64,000 bases of DNA, taken from contig NZ_JAFLNC010000004.1 in assembly GCF_017313765.1 (NCBI RefSeq), positions 124,001 through 188,000 of the forward strand, in the 5' to 3' direction. Positions 48,277 to 56,248 of the stretch are shown here, piece by piece. The position numbers and the translations under genes were made by a program. How positions within the stretch are numbered: the stretch's first letter is position 1; each line of letters starts with the position of its first letter. The notes under the pieces were generated by a model, which was not told the origin of the DNA, searched no databases, and saw only the letters and a program-made list of their open reading frames with translations. Source of the DNA: Sneathiella sedimenti. Its GTDB lineage: Bacteria > Pseudomonadota > Alphaproteobacteria > Sneathiellales > Sneathiellaceae.

Positions 48277-49011
48277 ATGCCGGTTGAACCAATTGTTATT
48301 AAAAACACCCAATGCGACTATTCTATTTTTTCCGATGAAAGCCATACCGACGGCAATCACTCTTTTATGGTAATTGGCGGTATTCTTTGCAGATCTGCAG
48401 AGGCCCACTTAATCGCCAAGCGAATATCCAGCATACAGCAAAACTCAAAATTTAAAGAATCTCTTCAATGGAAGTCGATTAGTCGCAGGAAAATTATACT
48501 TTACAAACAAGTAATAGATGAAGTTCTTCGTTTGCAAGCGGAACATATTATTGACTTTTCCTGCGTGGTTTTTGAGAAAGGGAAAATCAATCATGCTCGT
48601 TACAACGAAAACGACCCAGAGACAGGATTCTTTAAATTCCTTTATCAACATCATTTAAAATCTCAAAGGCAATATGGGCGCCACTGTAAAATGCGAGGCT
48701 TTCATGGAAACATGGAAACGAGGTATGATTTAAACGAACTAAAACGATGTTTAAATGCTAGCGTAAAAGGGCCTCATACACCGTGGAAGCAAGTGGAGTT
48801 CAAAAATGTTTGTGAAACACATTGCTTACAGATTGCAGATGTGATGATTGGTGCGGTAGGATATTGTATAAACGGAAAATATGAGAGAAATCCAAATTCT
48901 CCGAAATCGATAGTAGCAAAATACTTAGAAGCAAATTCTCCAGTCGACAGCCTTAGCCTACAATCTAGTTGGCCTGATAAAGGATTTAGTATTTGGAGGT
49001 TTGAATTATAG
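48277..49011 (+). CDS. DUF3800 domain protein in an AT-rich island
   Basis: The 244-residue product has the DUF3800 layout: an N-terminal acidic motif (IFSDESHTDGNHSFMVIGGI) and a C-terminal HCLQIADVMIGAVGYCI, acidic positions typical of an RNase H-like nuclease fold. The gene is strikingly AT-rich compared with rpsI and the kinase on either side, which suggests transfer. DUF3800 genes are often found in mobile or defence regions, and their biochemical role is unproven. A 9-bp inverted repeat begins at its last base. No partner gene is present. Confidence 0.85.
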   Translation: MPVEPIVIKNTQCDYSIFSDESHTDGNHSFMVIGGILCRSAEAHLIAKRISSIQQNSKFKESLQWKSISRRKIILYKQVIDEVLRLQAEHIIDFSCVVFEKGKINHARYNENDPETGFFKFLYQHHLKSQRQYGRHCKMRGFHGNMETRYDLNELKRCLNASVKGPHTPWKQVEFKNVCETHCLQIADVMIGAVGYCINGKYERNPNSPKSIVAKYLEANSPVDSLSLQSSWPDKGFSIWRFEL

Positions 49012-49070
49012 TGTAGGTGGCTAGCCAGTTGGACTCTGGGCCATACATGACCCCATTCGCACACCTACAC
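49011..49070. repeat. Stem-loop structure 3' of the DUF3800 gene
   Basis: GTGTAGGTG (49011-49019) pairs perfectly with CACCTACAC (49062-49070). Inside are the palindrome TGGCTAGCCA (49018-49027) and a TGGG/CCCA stem. It superficially recalls a tRNA acceptor stem followed by CA, but no D, anticodon or T arms can be built. No T-tract follows. Confidence 0.55.
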
Positions 49071-49145
49071 CATATAGTTTTGTTATATAAAATTTTCTTT
49101 CAGTAATCAATTGCAGGATGGTTGGGCGAGCTCAAAAAAAAGCCC

Positions 49146-49164
49146 AAAATGCCGCATTTCAATG
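49146..49164 (+). repeat. 19-bp direct repeat, copy 1 (downstream of kinase gene)
   Basis: AAAATGCCGCATTTCAATG matches copy 2 at 50580-50598 in 18 of 19 positions. The two copies flank the PAS histidine kinase gene, and AAAAGCCC lies just before both. Confidence 0.6.
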
Positions 49165-49220
49165 GGGAGGGCAGCTTTCCGCGGCACTGAAGCAGGGCAG
49201 ATCGGGGCGGGGATCCCGCG

Positions 49221-50441
49221 TTAGAACTGCGCCTTGAAATTCGCGGCGGGCCAGCTTGCTTCGACGAAGGTGCCGCCTTCTTCGCGGTTGCCGATTGTCA
49301 GCTCTCCGCCGCGGGCCTCGACATAGCGCTTGCAGATATAGAGGCCGAGCCCGAAGCCCTTGTGCTTTTCCGACGCGAGGAAGGCATCGCGCGCGAGGAA
49401 TTGCTCACCGAAACTTTGCAGCACATGTTCCGGATATTTTTCGCCCTCGTCCTCAACCCGGCATTTCAGGGTCTCCTGATTGACGGAATACCAGCGAATG
49501 GTGACAATGCCGTTTTCGCCCGTATGCCGCAGCGCGTCGGAAATAATACTGCTTTGCATCACATTGCCGACCCCCCGGTCCCCGGTGACGAGTTTCGGCG
49601 CCGTCGCGTCGCGGATCAGCATTACCTGCTTCCCGTCACGTCGCGGGGTGTCCGCGAACATCTTGACAATTTCCGCCGTATGTTCGATCGGGTCATAGAC
49701 CTCGCCGGTAATCTTTATACCGTCAATTTCGAGCTTACGCGCCAGCAGAATTTCATCGACCATCTCGAGCAATTGATCGGCGCTGTTCAGGATATTCAGG
49801 ACATAATCCTTGTAGCGCTGGTTCGCGAGGTCGCCAAAAACCGAATTATGCATCAGCTGGGAAAAGCCGATGATGGCATTGAGCGGCGTGCGCAGCTCAT
49901 GGCTCATGGCCGCGAGAAAGTTGTCCTTTGCCTGAACGGCGGCCGTCGCCTCGGCGAGGGTTTCTTCCAGCTTGGCGGCGGTTTCATTGGCGGCGGTTAT
50001 GTCGAGGATGATGCCAAAAAAATAGGATTTGTCCTTATGCGTGTAAAATTGAAGATGCACCTCCACATCATAGGTGGAGCCGTCTTTTCGCCGATGCATC
50101 GTCTGGAAGGTTAGTTTTTCTTCCGCCCCCTCTTTCAGCTGCTGGACCATTTCCTTGAGCTGGGCGAGGGAGAATGTAGGCGCAATGTTAATTGGCGTCA
50201 TCTGCCTGAGCTCATCCTGGCTATAGCCCAGATTTTGGAGCGCGCCCCGATTAACAAACAGGAATTTCAGCGTCTCGCCATCGCAGAGATAGATTTCGTT
50301 TAATGAGTCCTGAATGATTTTCTTCAGCAGATCTGGCGCGAAATCCAGTTGTGTGTCCGGCGTCATGGTAAAGGTACTTTGGGTAATATTTTGTACTAAT
50401 GCTTTTAATTTAATGGGCGCATTATGGCTGAGTTGGCTCAT
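49221..50441 (-). CDS. PAS domain histidine kinase with degenerate ATP-binding boxes
   Basis: This soluble 406-residue protein has a PAS domain (about residues 41-150, with LNEIYLCDGETLKFLFVNRG), a coiled linker, and a HisKA domain with H181 in AAMSHELRTPLNAIIGFSQL. Its HATPase domain is unusual: the N-box reads SSIISDALRHT (297-307) without the normal asparagines, and G1 reads VEDEGEKYPEHV without DxGxG. The G2 box KGFGLGLYICKRYVEARGG is intact. It may be a weak kinase, a phosphatase or a pseudokinase. No response regulator is adjacent. Neither the ATG at 50441 nor M26 (50366) has a clear ribosome site. Confidence 0.85.
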   Translation of the reverse strand: MSQLSHNAPIKLKALVQNITQSTFTMTPDTQLDFAPDLLKKIIQDSLNEIYLCDGETLKFLFVNRGALQNLGYSQDELRQMTPINIAPTFSLAQLKEMVQQLKEGAEEKLTFQTMHRRKDGSTYDVEVHLQFYTHKDKSYFFGIILDITAANETAAKLEETLAEATAAVQAKDNFLAAMSHELRTPLNAIIGFSQLMHNSVFGDLANQRYKDYVLNILNSADQLLEMVDEILLARKLEIDGIKITGEVYDPIEHTAEIVKMFADTPRRDGKQVMLIRDATAPKLVTGDRGVGNVMQSSIISDALRHTGENGIVTIRWYSVNQETLKCRVEDEGEKYPEHVLQSFGEQFLARDAFLASEKHKGFGLGLYICKRYVEARGGELTIGNREEGGTFVEASWPAANFKAQF

Positions 50442-50579
50442 TTTACAACACGGCGATCAAATTTATTTGGCCGATGGCTTGAATGTTGTTTTTTCAGGGA
50501 ATATCAGCTTCCCATGCGGTCATCGCGGCGGGGTATGATATCTCAAAAGCCCGCCCTTGCGGGGCTTATTACTGCGCCG

Positions 50580-50598
50580 AAAATGTCGCATTTCAATG
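50580..50598 (+). repeat. 19-bp direct repeat, copy 2 (upstream of kinase gene)
   Basis: AAAATGTCGCATTTCAATG differs from copy 1 (49146-49164) at one base. Just before it, at about 50554-50567, is a hairpin of AAGCCCGC with GCGGGGCTT. Confidence 0.6.
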
Positions 50599-50625
50599 TG
50601 CTGCTTTCTGCCGTAAACTCTCGCC

Positions 50626-51522
50626 ATGGAAAGCCGTGATTTTATAAAGTCACTGACACGCGGGCAGCGGGAGATATTAACGCGCCGCTCGGATGTGAAG
50701 GGACTCATGCATCTCGCCGGGCATGGTGGCCTCATCCTGCTGATCGGGGCGCTGATCGCGCTTGCTGGTCCGGGCTGGCCGCTATTGATGCTGCCGCAGG
50801 GCATTCTCATCATCTTCCTCTTTACCGCCCTGCATGAGAGCGTGCACCGCACAGCGTTTCGCAGCCTCTGGCTCAACAAATGGGTGGCGAGGGTTTGCGG
50901 CCTGCTGGTCGTGCTGCCGCCGGAGTGGTTCCGCTATTTTCATATCGAGCATCACCGCTTCACCCAGGACCCGCTGCGCGACCCGGAGCTTTTTACCCCG
51001 AAGCCAGAGACCCTGCCGCAGTACATCTGGCATGTTTCGGGCATCCCGATCTGGATTTCCCATTTCAAGACGCTTTTCAGGAATGCGGCGGGGCGCTGTG
51101 ACGACCCGTTCGTGCCGGCGCATGGACGGGCGAGCGTGACCAGGGAGGCGCAGGCGATGCTGCTCGCCTACGCGGCGCTGCTGGTGTTCTCCCTTGCGGC
51201 GGGGTCCGCTCTTCTGCTCTATGTTTGGATTGTTCCGGCGCTGCTCGGCCAGCCCTTCCTGCGGCTCTACCTGCTGGCCGAGCATGGACTCTGCCCGGAG
51301 GAGGAGGGGGATATTTTCACCAATACCCGCACGACGCTCACCAACCCGCTAATGCGCAAGCTCGCCTGGAGCATGCCCTTTCATGCGGAGCATCACGCCT
51401 TTCCGGCGGTGCCCTTTCACGCGCTCGAGAATTTACATAGCCTTGTCCGGCCGCATTTGCAGGAGACCGAGAGGGGCTACATCGCCTTCCATCGGGACTA
51501 TATCCGGCAGCTCCGCGGCTAG
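50626..51522 (+). CDS. Fatty acid desaturase family protein
   Basis: This 298-residue membrane protein carries the three histidine boxes that bind the di-iron centre: HESVHRT (about 90-96), HIEHH (about 107-111) and HAEHH (about 250-254). Hydrophobic helices flank them. It probably introduces a double bond or hydroxyl group into a lipid or carotenoid-like chain; the substrate is not clear. It is divergent from the kinase gene. A Fur-like box lies between its end and the next gene. Confidence 0.88.
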   Translation: MESRDFIKSLTRGQREILTRRSDVKGLMHLAGHGGLILLIGALIALAGPGWPLLMLPQGILIIFLFTALHESVHRTAFRSLWLNKWVARVCGLLVVLPPEWFRYFHIEHHRFTQDPLRDPELFTPKPETLPQYIWHVSGIPIWISHFKTLFRNAAGRCDDPFVPAHGRASVTREAQAMLLAYAALLVFSLAAGSALLLYVWIVPALLGQPFLRLYLLAEHGLCPEEEGDIFTNTRTTLTNPLMRKLAWSMPFHAEHHAFPAVPFHALENLHSLVRPHLQETERGYIAFHRDYIRQLRG

Positions 51523-51595
51523 GCGCGGGCCAGCCGCCGATCGGCCGCCTACGCAGCCTTTTTCGCAAATCCCAAGAAAACGATTGATTAATGCG

Positions 51596-51614
51596 AATGA
51601 TTATCATTATCATT
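51596..51614. promoter_or_regulatory. Fur box
   Basis: AATGATTATCATTATCATT reads AATGATAATGATAATCATT on the other strand, a close match to the 19-bp Fur consensus GATAATGATAATCATTATC built of GATAAT units. It lies 39 bases before the start codon at 51653, a position that suits repression. Confidence 0.75.
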
Positions 51615-51652
51615 AGCTATGCAACGGTTTTACTTTTGAATGAGCAGAGAGC

Positions 51653-52177
51653 ATGGCATATCCCAACCCCGCCCCGAACAAGTTTAGCGATCTCAGTTTC
51701 CCCGAGCAGCTAACGCTATGGAGCCTGCGATTCTGGTCGGACGGGTTTCGCCAGAATTATTCACCCTATGAAACGCTGAGAGAGGCCTATACGCGGGCCA
51801 AATGCCCCGCGGGTTTGATGTCGCTGGATAATTTTCTGTCGCTCGTCATTGCCGGCCACCGCCGCGTTGTCGATTTCCGCTGCCCCTGTTGTGGCGGCAT
51901 TTCAGAGGATGAATGGCGGTTGCTGCAATCGCTGGCGCTGGTGCAATCGGGGGGCGGGGCGCGGATCGCGGACCTCCTGTCTCATTTTCTCGAACCCGCC
52001 ACCGCGCGCATCGCCCGGACGGTCATTTATGACTGGGCCGAGGAACTCAAGGAAAGCGGCCTCATCCTGCCGTTGCGCGACAGCGTCCTCGCGGCAATAC
52101 CTGTGGCGCAGGCGGTGACCGGTACAGGGTCGGTGCTCCGGGTCTATTCCAGCCGGGGCAACATGGGGCTGCATTGA
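51653..52177 (+). CDS. Conserved protein of unknown function with a CPCC motif, Fur-box controlled
   Basis: This 174-residue soluble protein belongs to no family I can name. The N-terminus (FPEQLTLWSLRFWSDGFRQN) is aromatic-rich and helical. The centre has VDFRCPCCGGISEDEWRLLQ, a CxCC cluster suited to metal binding. The C-terminal part is helical, like a small adaptor. The Fur box 39 bases upstream indicates expression under iron limitation. A role in iron homeostasis or iron-sparing is inferred from that site only. Confidence 0.7.
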   Translation: MAYPNPAPNKFSDLSFPEQLTLWSLRFWSDGFRQNYSPYETLREAYTRAKCPAGLMSLDNFLSLVIAGHRRVVDFRCPCCGGISEDEWRLLQSLALVQSGGGARIADLLSHFLEPATARIARTVIYDWAEELKESGLILPLRDSVLAAIPVAQAVTGTGSVLRVYSSRGNMGLH

Positions 52178-52195
52178 CGGTCGTGACCTTTCGCC

Positions 52196-53176
52196 TCATG
52201 AGGCGGCTTTGAGCGACCTTGTTTCGCCGATTTGGAAGATCAGCGCATTCTCCGCCCCGAAATCCTGGTCGATGGCGGCCTGGCGGAAGCGGGTAGGGGG
52301 CTCGAACGGATCCTCCGGGGTGAGCATGATCGTGCCCCAATGCATGCCAAGGGCCCGTTTGGCGTCGATGGCCCGGGCGATTTTAATGGCTTCCTCCGGG
52401 GTGGCGTGGACCGACTTCATGATTTCGCGCGGTTCATAGGCACCGATGCCGACAAGGGCAAGGTCAAACGGGCCGTGGCGCTTGCCGATCTCCTTGAAAA
52501 TCTCCCCATGTGCCGTATCACCGGAGAACCAGATATTCTCTTCCGCCGTCCTGATGCCGAAGCTCGCCCAGAGGGTCTTCTTCTGGTCATGCAGGCCACG
52601 ACCCGAGGAATGCACAGCGGGCAGCGCAGTAATGGTAAGACCGTCTTCCGACCAGCTCTGCCACCAGTCTAGTTCGACCACCCGCGTGAAGCCGCGCCGG
52701 GTGAAGAAGCGGTGCAGGCCAAGCGGGACGATGACCTGCGTCTCCTCCTTATAGGGATAGGCGGCAAGGGCGCGCGCATCCAGATGGTCATAATGGTTAT
52801 GGCTGACGACCATCACGTCGGCCTTCGGCAGTTCATCGGCTTTCAGGGCGGCGGGAACATAGCGCTTCGGGCCCATCTGGGCGGGGCCGGCAATGTCGGT
52901 GAGATAGGGATCGGTCAGGATCACCTTGCCGCAGGAACGCAGGATAAAGGCCGCATGGCCGAGCCAGGTCACGCTCGGGTTGCCGCCCGCGATAATCCCG
53001 GCCTCGACGTCGGCACGGTCCAGCACGTGACCCTCCGGTATATCGGGCACGACCCTCGATCGTAGCTGCCGCGAGATGAAGCGGAACAGGCCGCGCTTGC
53101 TGATGCGACGGTTGGGGCTACCCTCAGGGTTGCGAAAGCCGCCGTTCGGGTCATGGTGATAGGGTTTTGCCGTCAT
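52196..53176 (-). CDS. MBL-fold metal-dependent hydrolase (NAPE-PLD-like)
   Basis: This 326-residue metallo-beta-lactamase-fold protein has the metal site VVSHNHYDHLDARALAAYP (HxHxDH), with further ligands in WFSGDTAHGEIFKEIG and LGMHWGTIMLTPEDP. The sequence WLGHAAFILRSCGKVILTDP and the late FEPPTRFRQAA segment resemble the N-acyl-phosphatidylethanolamine phospholipase D/RomA group. The substrate may be a phospholipid, but this is not shown. An FNR-like site lies 117 bases upstream of its start. Confidence 0.88.
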   Translation of the reverse strand: MTAKPYHHDPNGGFRNPEGSPNRRISKRGLFRFISRQLRSRVVPDIPEGHVLDRADVEAGIIAGGNPSVTWLGHAAFILRSCGKVILTDPYLTDIAGPAQMGPKRYVPAALKADELPKADVMVVSHNHYDHLDARALAAYPYKEETQVIVPLGLHRFFTRRGFTRVVELDWWQSWSEDGLTITALPAVHSSGRGLHDQKKTLWASFGIRTAEENIWFSGDTAHGEIFKEIGKRHGPFDLALVGIGAYEPREIMKSVHATPEEAIKIARAIDAKRALGMHWGTIMLTPEDPFEPPTRFRQAAIDQDFGAENALIFQIGETRSLKAAS

Positions 53177-53292
53177 CGTCAGGTCTCGCCAGTGTCAGGG
53201 GTATCCCTATTAGATTGCGCCCGAGGCCGATATTTCAATAGCGGCGACGTCAGGCCGACCGCGCCGGAACGTTCCATTTCCGGTTTGCGTTA

Positions 53293-53306
53293 TTGATCTG
53301 GATCAT
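53293..53306. promoter_or_regulatory. FNR/FixK-type box
   Basis: TTGATCTGGATCAT matches TTGAT-N4-ATCAA in nine of ten positions. It lies 167 bases upstream of the DUF169 gene and 117 bases upstream of the divergent MBL gene, so either could be oxygen-regulated. Confidence 0.45.
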
Positions 53307-53472
53307 TTGCCACCATGCCGGTATTGTAGTCGCCATAGAACCGGGCAGGTGCCAAAACAGTTAGAAAAAGAACGAGGGCGCCGATCGGAGCTTCATTTCC
53401 GCATAAGACGGGCAGGATGACAGGAGCTGGATTTCTTGTCACGCTCTATAAAAATACAAAGGGGGAAGAATA

Positions 53473-54258
53473 TTGACAAAACTTGAAGAATTCTACGACT
53501 GGGACGCGATCCTGGACGGACTCAACAAATATCTCCGGATCCGGGCGACTCCGATCGGCATGAAGCTGTTCGAGACGAAAGAGGAGATGGAAGCGGTCGA
53601 GAAAATTCGCCGTCCGAATTCAATTCATACGGCGGACCAGATCGTTGCCCAGGCCGCCCGTCTTGGCTGGACAGTCGGCGTGACCGCGGAGGATTTCGTC
53701 GGCGCCCAATGCGGCGCGGTGATGGGGCTGCACCCGCAGGATGCGGAATGGCAGGAAGGCGCACGCTATGCCGGCGTCTGGTATGAAACCCCGGAAGATG
53801 CCCGCAAGCATCAGGCGGCCATGACCGTCGTGCCGTCCGGGCAGTTCACGGCAATGGCGGTTTCGCCTCTGGCCTCGAAGCGCCTCAATCCGCCGGATAT
53901 CTGCCTGATCTATGCGACCCCGGCGCAGATGATCATCTTTATCAACGGCCTGCAATGGGCGGGCTACAAGAAGCTGGATTTCTCGGTCGTCGGGGAATCC
54001 TCCTGCGCCGATAGCTGGGGGCGCGCCCTGTCTACGGGGGAGCCGAGCCTGTCGCTGCCCTGCTTTGCCGAACGGCGTTACGGCGGCGTGCTGGAAGATG
54101 AACTGCTGATGGCCATTCCGCCGGCCTATCTCCCCAAGGTAGTGGAAGGATTGGCGGCGCTGTCGAAAAACGGCCTCAGATATCCCATCCCGCAATATGG
54201 CATCCAGAATGATGTGCGGGCCGGCATGGGGGTGAGCTACAGCAGTAAATCCAAATAA
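53473..54258 (+). CDS. DUF169 domain protein (TTG start)
   Basis: This 261-residue DUF169 protein has LRIRATPIGMKLFETKEEME near the N-terminus, CGAVMGLHP, RLNPPDICLIYATPAQMIIF and SVVGESSCADSW, plus PCFAERRYGG. Cysteines in those motifs may bind metal or a cofactor; the function is unknown, and some members accompany anaerobic metabolism genes. The TTG codon at 53473 is preceded by GGGGGAAG, a strong ribosome site, and the protein begins at the conserved domain. A terminator follows. Confidence 0.87.
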   Translation: MTKLEEFYDWDAILDGLNKYLRIRATPIGMKLFETKEEMEAVEKIRRPNSIHTADQIVAQAARLGWTVGVTAEDFVGAQCGAVMGLHPQDAEWQEGARYAGVWYETPEDARKHQAAMTVVPSGQFTAMAVSPLASKRLNPPDICLIYATPAQMIIFINGLQWAGYKKLDFSVVGESSCADSWGRALSTGEPSLSLPCFAERRYGGVLEDELLMAIPPAYLPKVVEGLAALSKNGLRYPIPQYGIQNDVRAGMGVSYSSKSK

Positions 54259-54265
54259 ATACCAG

Positions 54266-54295
54266 ATAAAAGACGGATTTATTTCCGTCTTTTAT
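54266..54295 (+). terminator. Terminator after the DUF169 gene
   Basis: A perfect 11-bp stem (ATAAAAGACGG with CCGTCTTTTAT) with an 8-base AT loop lies 7 bases after the stop, with a T-rich descending arm. Confidence 0.8.
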
Positions 54296-54460
54296 TATGC
54301 TTCCCTAAAGCTCGTAGAACGTGAAGAATGAGTATTGGCATGCACTAAATAAATGAGTATATTCCCCGCCGCTTATAAATAGGGTATGTAGGTATGAAGG
54401 CTCATTCTGCTGGAGCCGGTCATGTTGCAATATTCGGGGCAAACAGGGAATTGTTGACGC

Positions 54461-54994
54461 ATGGATTATGAGAAATTCGATGACATTGACTGGGTAACGC
54501 CCGATGCGAAGGAATTCGCGTATTACTGGCGCAGTCTGGATCGAGATCGTGTAGTCCCCCGACGAAGCAGTTTTGACCCGACCCGGATTTCGCCGTTGCT
54601 GCCTGGCATCGCGATATATGAGGTCAAATCCCGGGATGAGATTATCTACAGGCTGGCGGGCACCGCCGTGGTCGATCATTTCGGGATGGAAGTGACGGGC
54701 ATGAATTTCCTGGATTTCTGGGAAGGGGACAGGCGCCAATTGGCAGCTGACTCCATGTTCAAATGTATTTCGACGCCTTGCGGCATGTTCACGCGACTGA
54801 TCGGTGTTTCACGGAACGGGCGGGTGGAAACGAGTGTGGCCGTCGGCTTCCCGCTGCTTGACCAGGAGGAAGTCTGCAATCGGCTGGTGTTTTATTCCAC
54901 CGGTTTCAATAACGCGGAGTATCGGGCCCCGGGGGAAGACCAGATCAAGACCCTGCGGGCGGACCAAACCGTCTTTATTCAGCTCGACGACTGA
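54461..54994 (+). CDS. PAS_5-type PAS domain protein
   Basis: This 177-residue protein is a single PAS-like domain of the type frequent in Rhodospirillales. Features are YYWRSLDRDRVVPRRSSFDP, ISPLLPGIAIYEVKSRDEII and YRLAGTAVVDHFGMEVTGMN. It has no output domain. Such proteins may sense a ligand or redox state for partner proteins, which is inference. Its 3' end overlaps the convergent CAT-like gene by 16 bases. Confidence 0.82.
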   Translation: MDYEKFDDIDWVTPDAKEFAYYWRSLDRDRVVPRRSSFDPTRISPLLPGIAIYEVKSRDEIIYRLAGTAVVDHFGMEVTGMNFLDFWEGDRRQLAADSMFKCISTPCGMFTRLIGVSRNGRVETSVAVGFPLLDQEEVCNRLVFYSTGFNNAEYRAPGEDQIKTLRADQTVFIQLDD

Positions 54995-55620
54995 AACTCC
55001 TCGACATTTTTCTGCAACGCCTCAAAGAAGCGGGCCCCGTGCAGGCCATCCATGACCGCGTGATGCGCCTGTAGATTGACGGAAACCCGCGCGCGGCCCT
55101 CCTCCTCGACGATCTTGCCCCAGGCGATGCGCGGAATGCAGTCATCCTTGTTGGCCAGCGGATGGGTCGTTGCCGTGAAGTCGAGCCAGGGAAGGCAGCT
55201 GAGATAAATCCACTGATCCTCCCCCTCGATGTCATTTTCCAGTGTGGTTTGCCGCGTCGCCGCTTCAACCGCCGTCCGGCAGGCCGTATCGAAGGACGGC
55301 CAGTCTTCCCGATAGGGTGTCTGACAGAAGGCGAAACGGTCTCCCTCGATCGGCACAGTGAAGGACGGATGAACGATGTCATGCATCACCACGGTCTCGC
55401 CGCGAAAGCGGGTACGGAATTCGGGGATTCTGTTGGCGGCGCTGATGATGCAGAACAGCATCGCGTTAAAGACCGAGAGTTTCTCCCGCCGGGCGGTGGC
55501 CAGCAAGTTGGTGACAATGATCGGGGCGGTGAACCCGAAATGCGGCATCTCGCTTCGACGGTACATCTCGTAATGCGCGCGTCGTTCCCACCTCGTCAGA
55601 TCGATCACCGTCTCGCCCAT
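54979..55620 (-). CDS. CatA-like (chloramphenicol acetyltransferase family) O-acetyltransferase
   Basis: The 213-residue product has the type A CAT layout: WERRAHYEMYRRSEMPHFGF at the N-terminus and the catalytic HHxxxDG motif in LQAHHAVMDGLHGARFFE. CAT-family enzymes move acetyl groups from acetyl-CoA to hydroxyl groups. Chromosomal CAT-like proteins in proteobacteria often have other substrates, so chloramphenicol resistance should not be assumed. It is the last gene of a leftward pair with the SixA-like gene (2-base gap). Confidence 0.85.
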   Translation of the reverse strand: MGETVIDLTRWERRAHYEMYRRSEMPHFGFTAPIIVTNLLATARREKLSVFNAMLFCIISAANRIPEFRTRFRGETVVMHDIVHPSFTVPIEGDRFAFCQTPYREDWPSFDTACRTAVEAATRQTTLENDIEGEDQWIYLSCLPWLDFTATTHPLANKDDCIPRIAWGKIVEEEGRARVSVNLQAHHAVMDGLHGARFFEALQKNVEEFQSSS

Positions 55621-55622
55621 GA

Positions 55623-56162
55623 TTACTCCTCATCCTCGTCCGTCGATCCCGGCAGCATCTTCGGCGTGACGAAATGGACGAGCTGACCCCGGCCGCCAAG
55701 GTCGCGCCAGTCATCGATATCGAACCGGATCTGCGTCAGCGCCCCGGTGGGGTATTTCTTCTCGATCAAATGGTAGCCGTTATCCGGCGTCCGTTCGGCA
55801 AGATCAAGCGCCATCTGCTGCATCGTCGGGTTATGACCGATGATCATCACATGGACCTCCTCGATCGCCGAGCTCTTGAGGTAGGAGATCAGCCCGCTGC
55901 CATTGCCCGCGGAGTAAATGGAGGGTTCAACCTTCACCTCGGTCCCGTCAGGCAGGAAGGGGTCGATCTGGGCCAGGGTCTCGCGGGTGCGGCGGGAGGG
56001 GGAACAAAGGATGAGGTCGGGGAAGATCTTGTTCTGTTCAATATAAGTGCCGATTTTCAACGCCCCGCGCCGTCCGCGGGACGTAAGCGGACGGTCAATA
56101 TCGGCATTGGCCCGATCGGACCAGCTGGATTTGGCGTGGCGAAGCAACGTCAGTTTGCGCAT
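55623..56162 (-). CDS. SixA-like histidine phosphatase
   Basis: This 179-residue member of the histidine phosphatase superfamily has the catalytic LLRHAKSSWSD at its N-terminus, CSPSRRTRETLAQIDPFLPD and the second histidine in VMIIGHNPTMQQMALDLAER. The short form is like SixA, which dephosphorylates phosphohistidine on phosphorelay proteins; other small-molecule phosphatases share the motif. It lies 2 bases before the CAT-like gene. Confidence 0.9.
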   Translation of the reverse strand: MRKLTLLRHAKSSWSDRANADIDRPLTSRGRRGALKIGTYIEQNKIFPDLILCSPSRRTRETLAQIDPFLPDGTEVKVEPSIYSAGNGSGLISYLKSSAIEEVHVMIIGHNPTMQQMALDLAERTPDNGYHLIEKKYPTGALTQIRFDIDDWRDLGGRGQLVHFVTPKMLPGSTDEDEE

Positions 56163-56248
56163 AAAATCAATAGTCCTATTGGCTTTAAAAAACGCGATTT
56201 AACAGGTCCGCATGGAAATAATATGACAGGAATCTGGCCCAGTTGCGG

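Noticed and set aside
49011-49072. A tRNA gene at the 3' end of the DUF3800 gene
   Set aside because: It has an acceptor-like stem and CA end, but no consistent D, anticodon or T arms, and it is only about 62 bases long.
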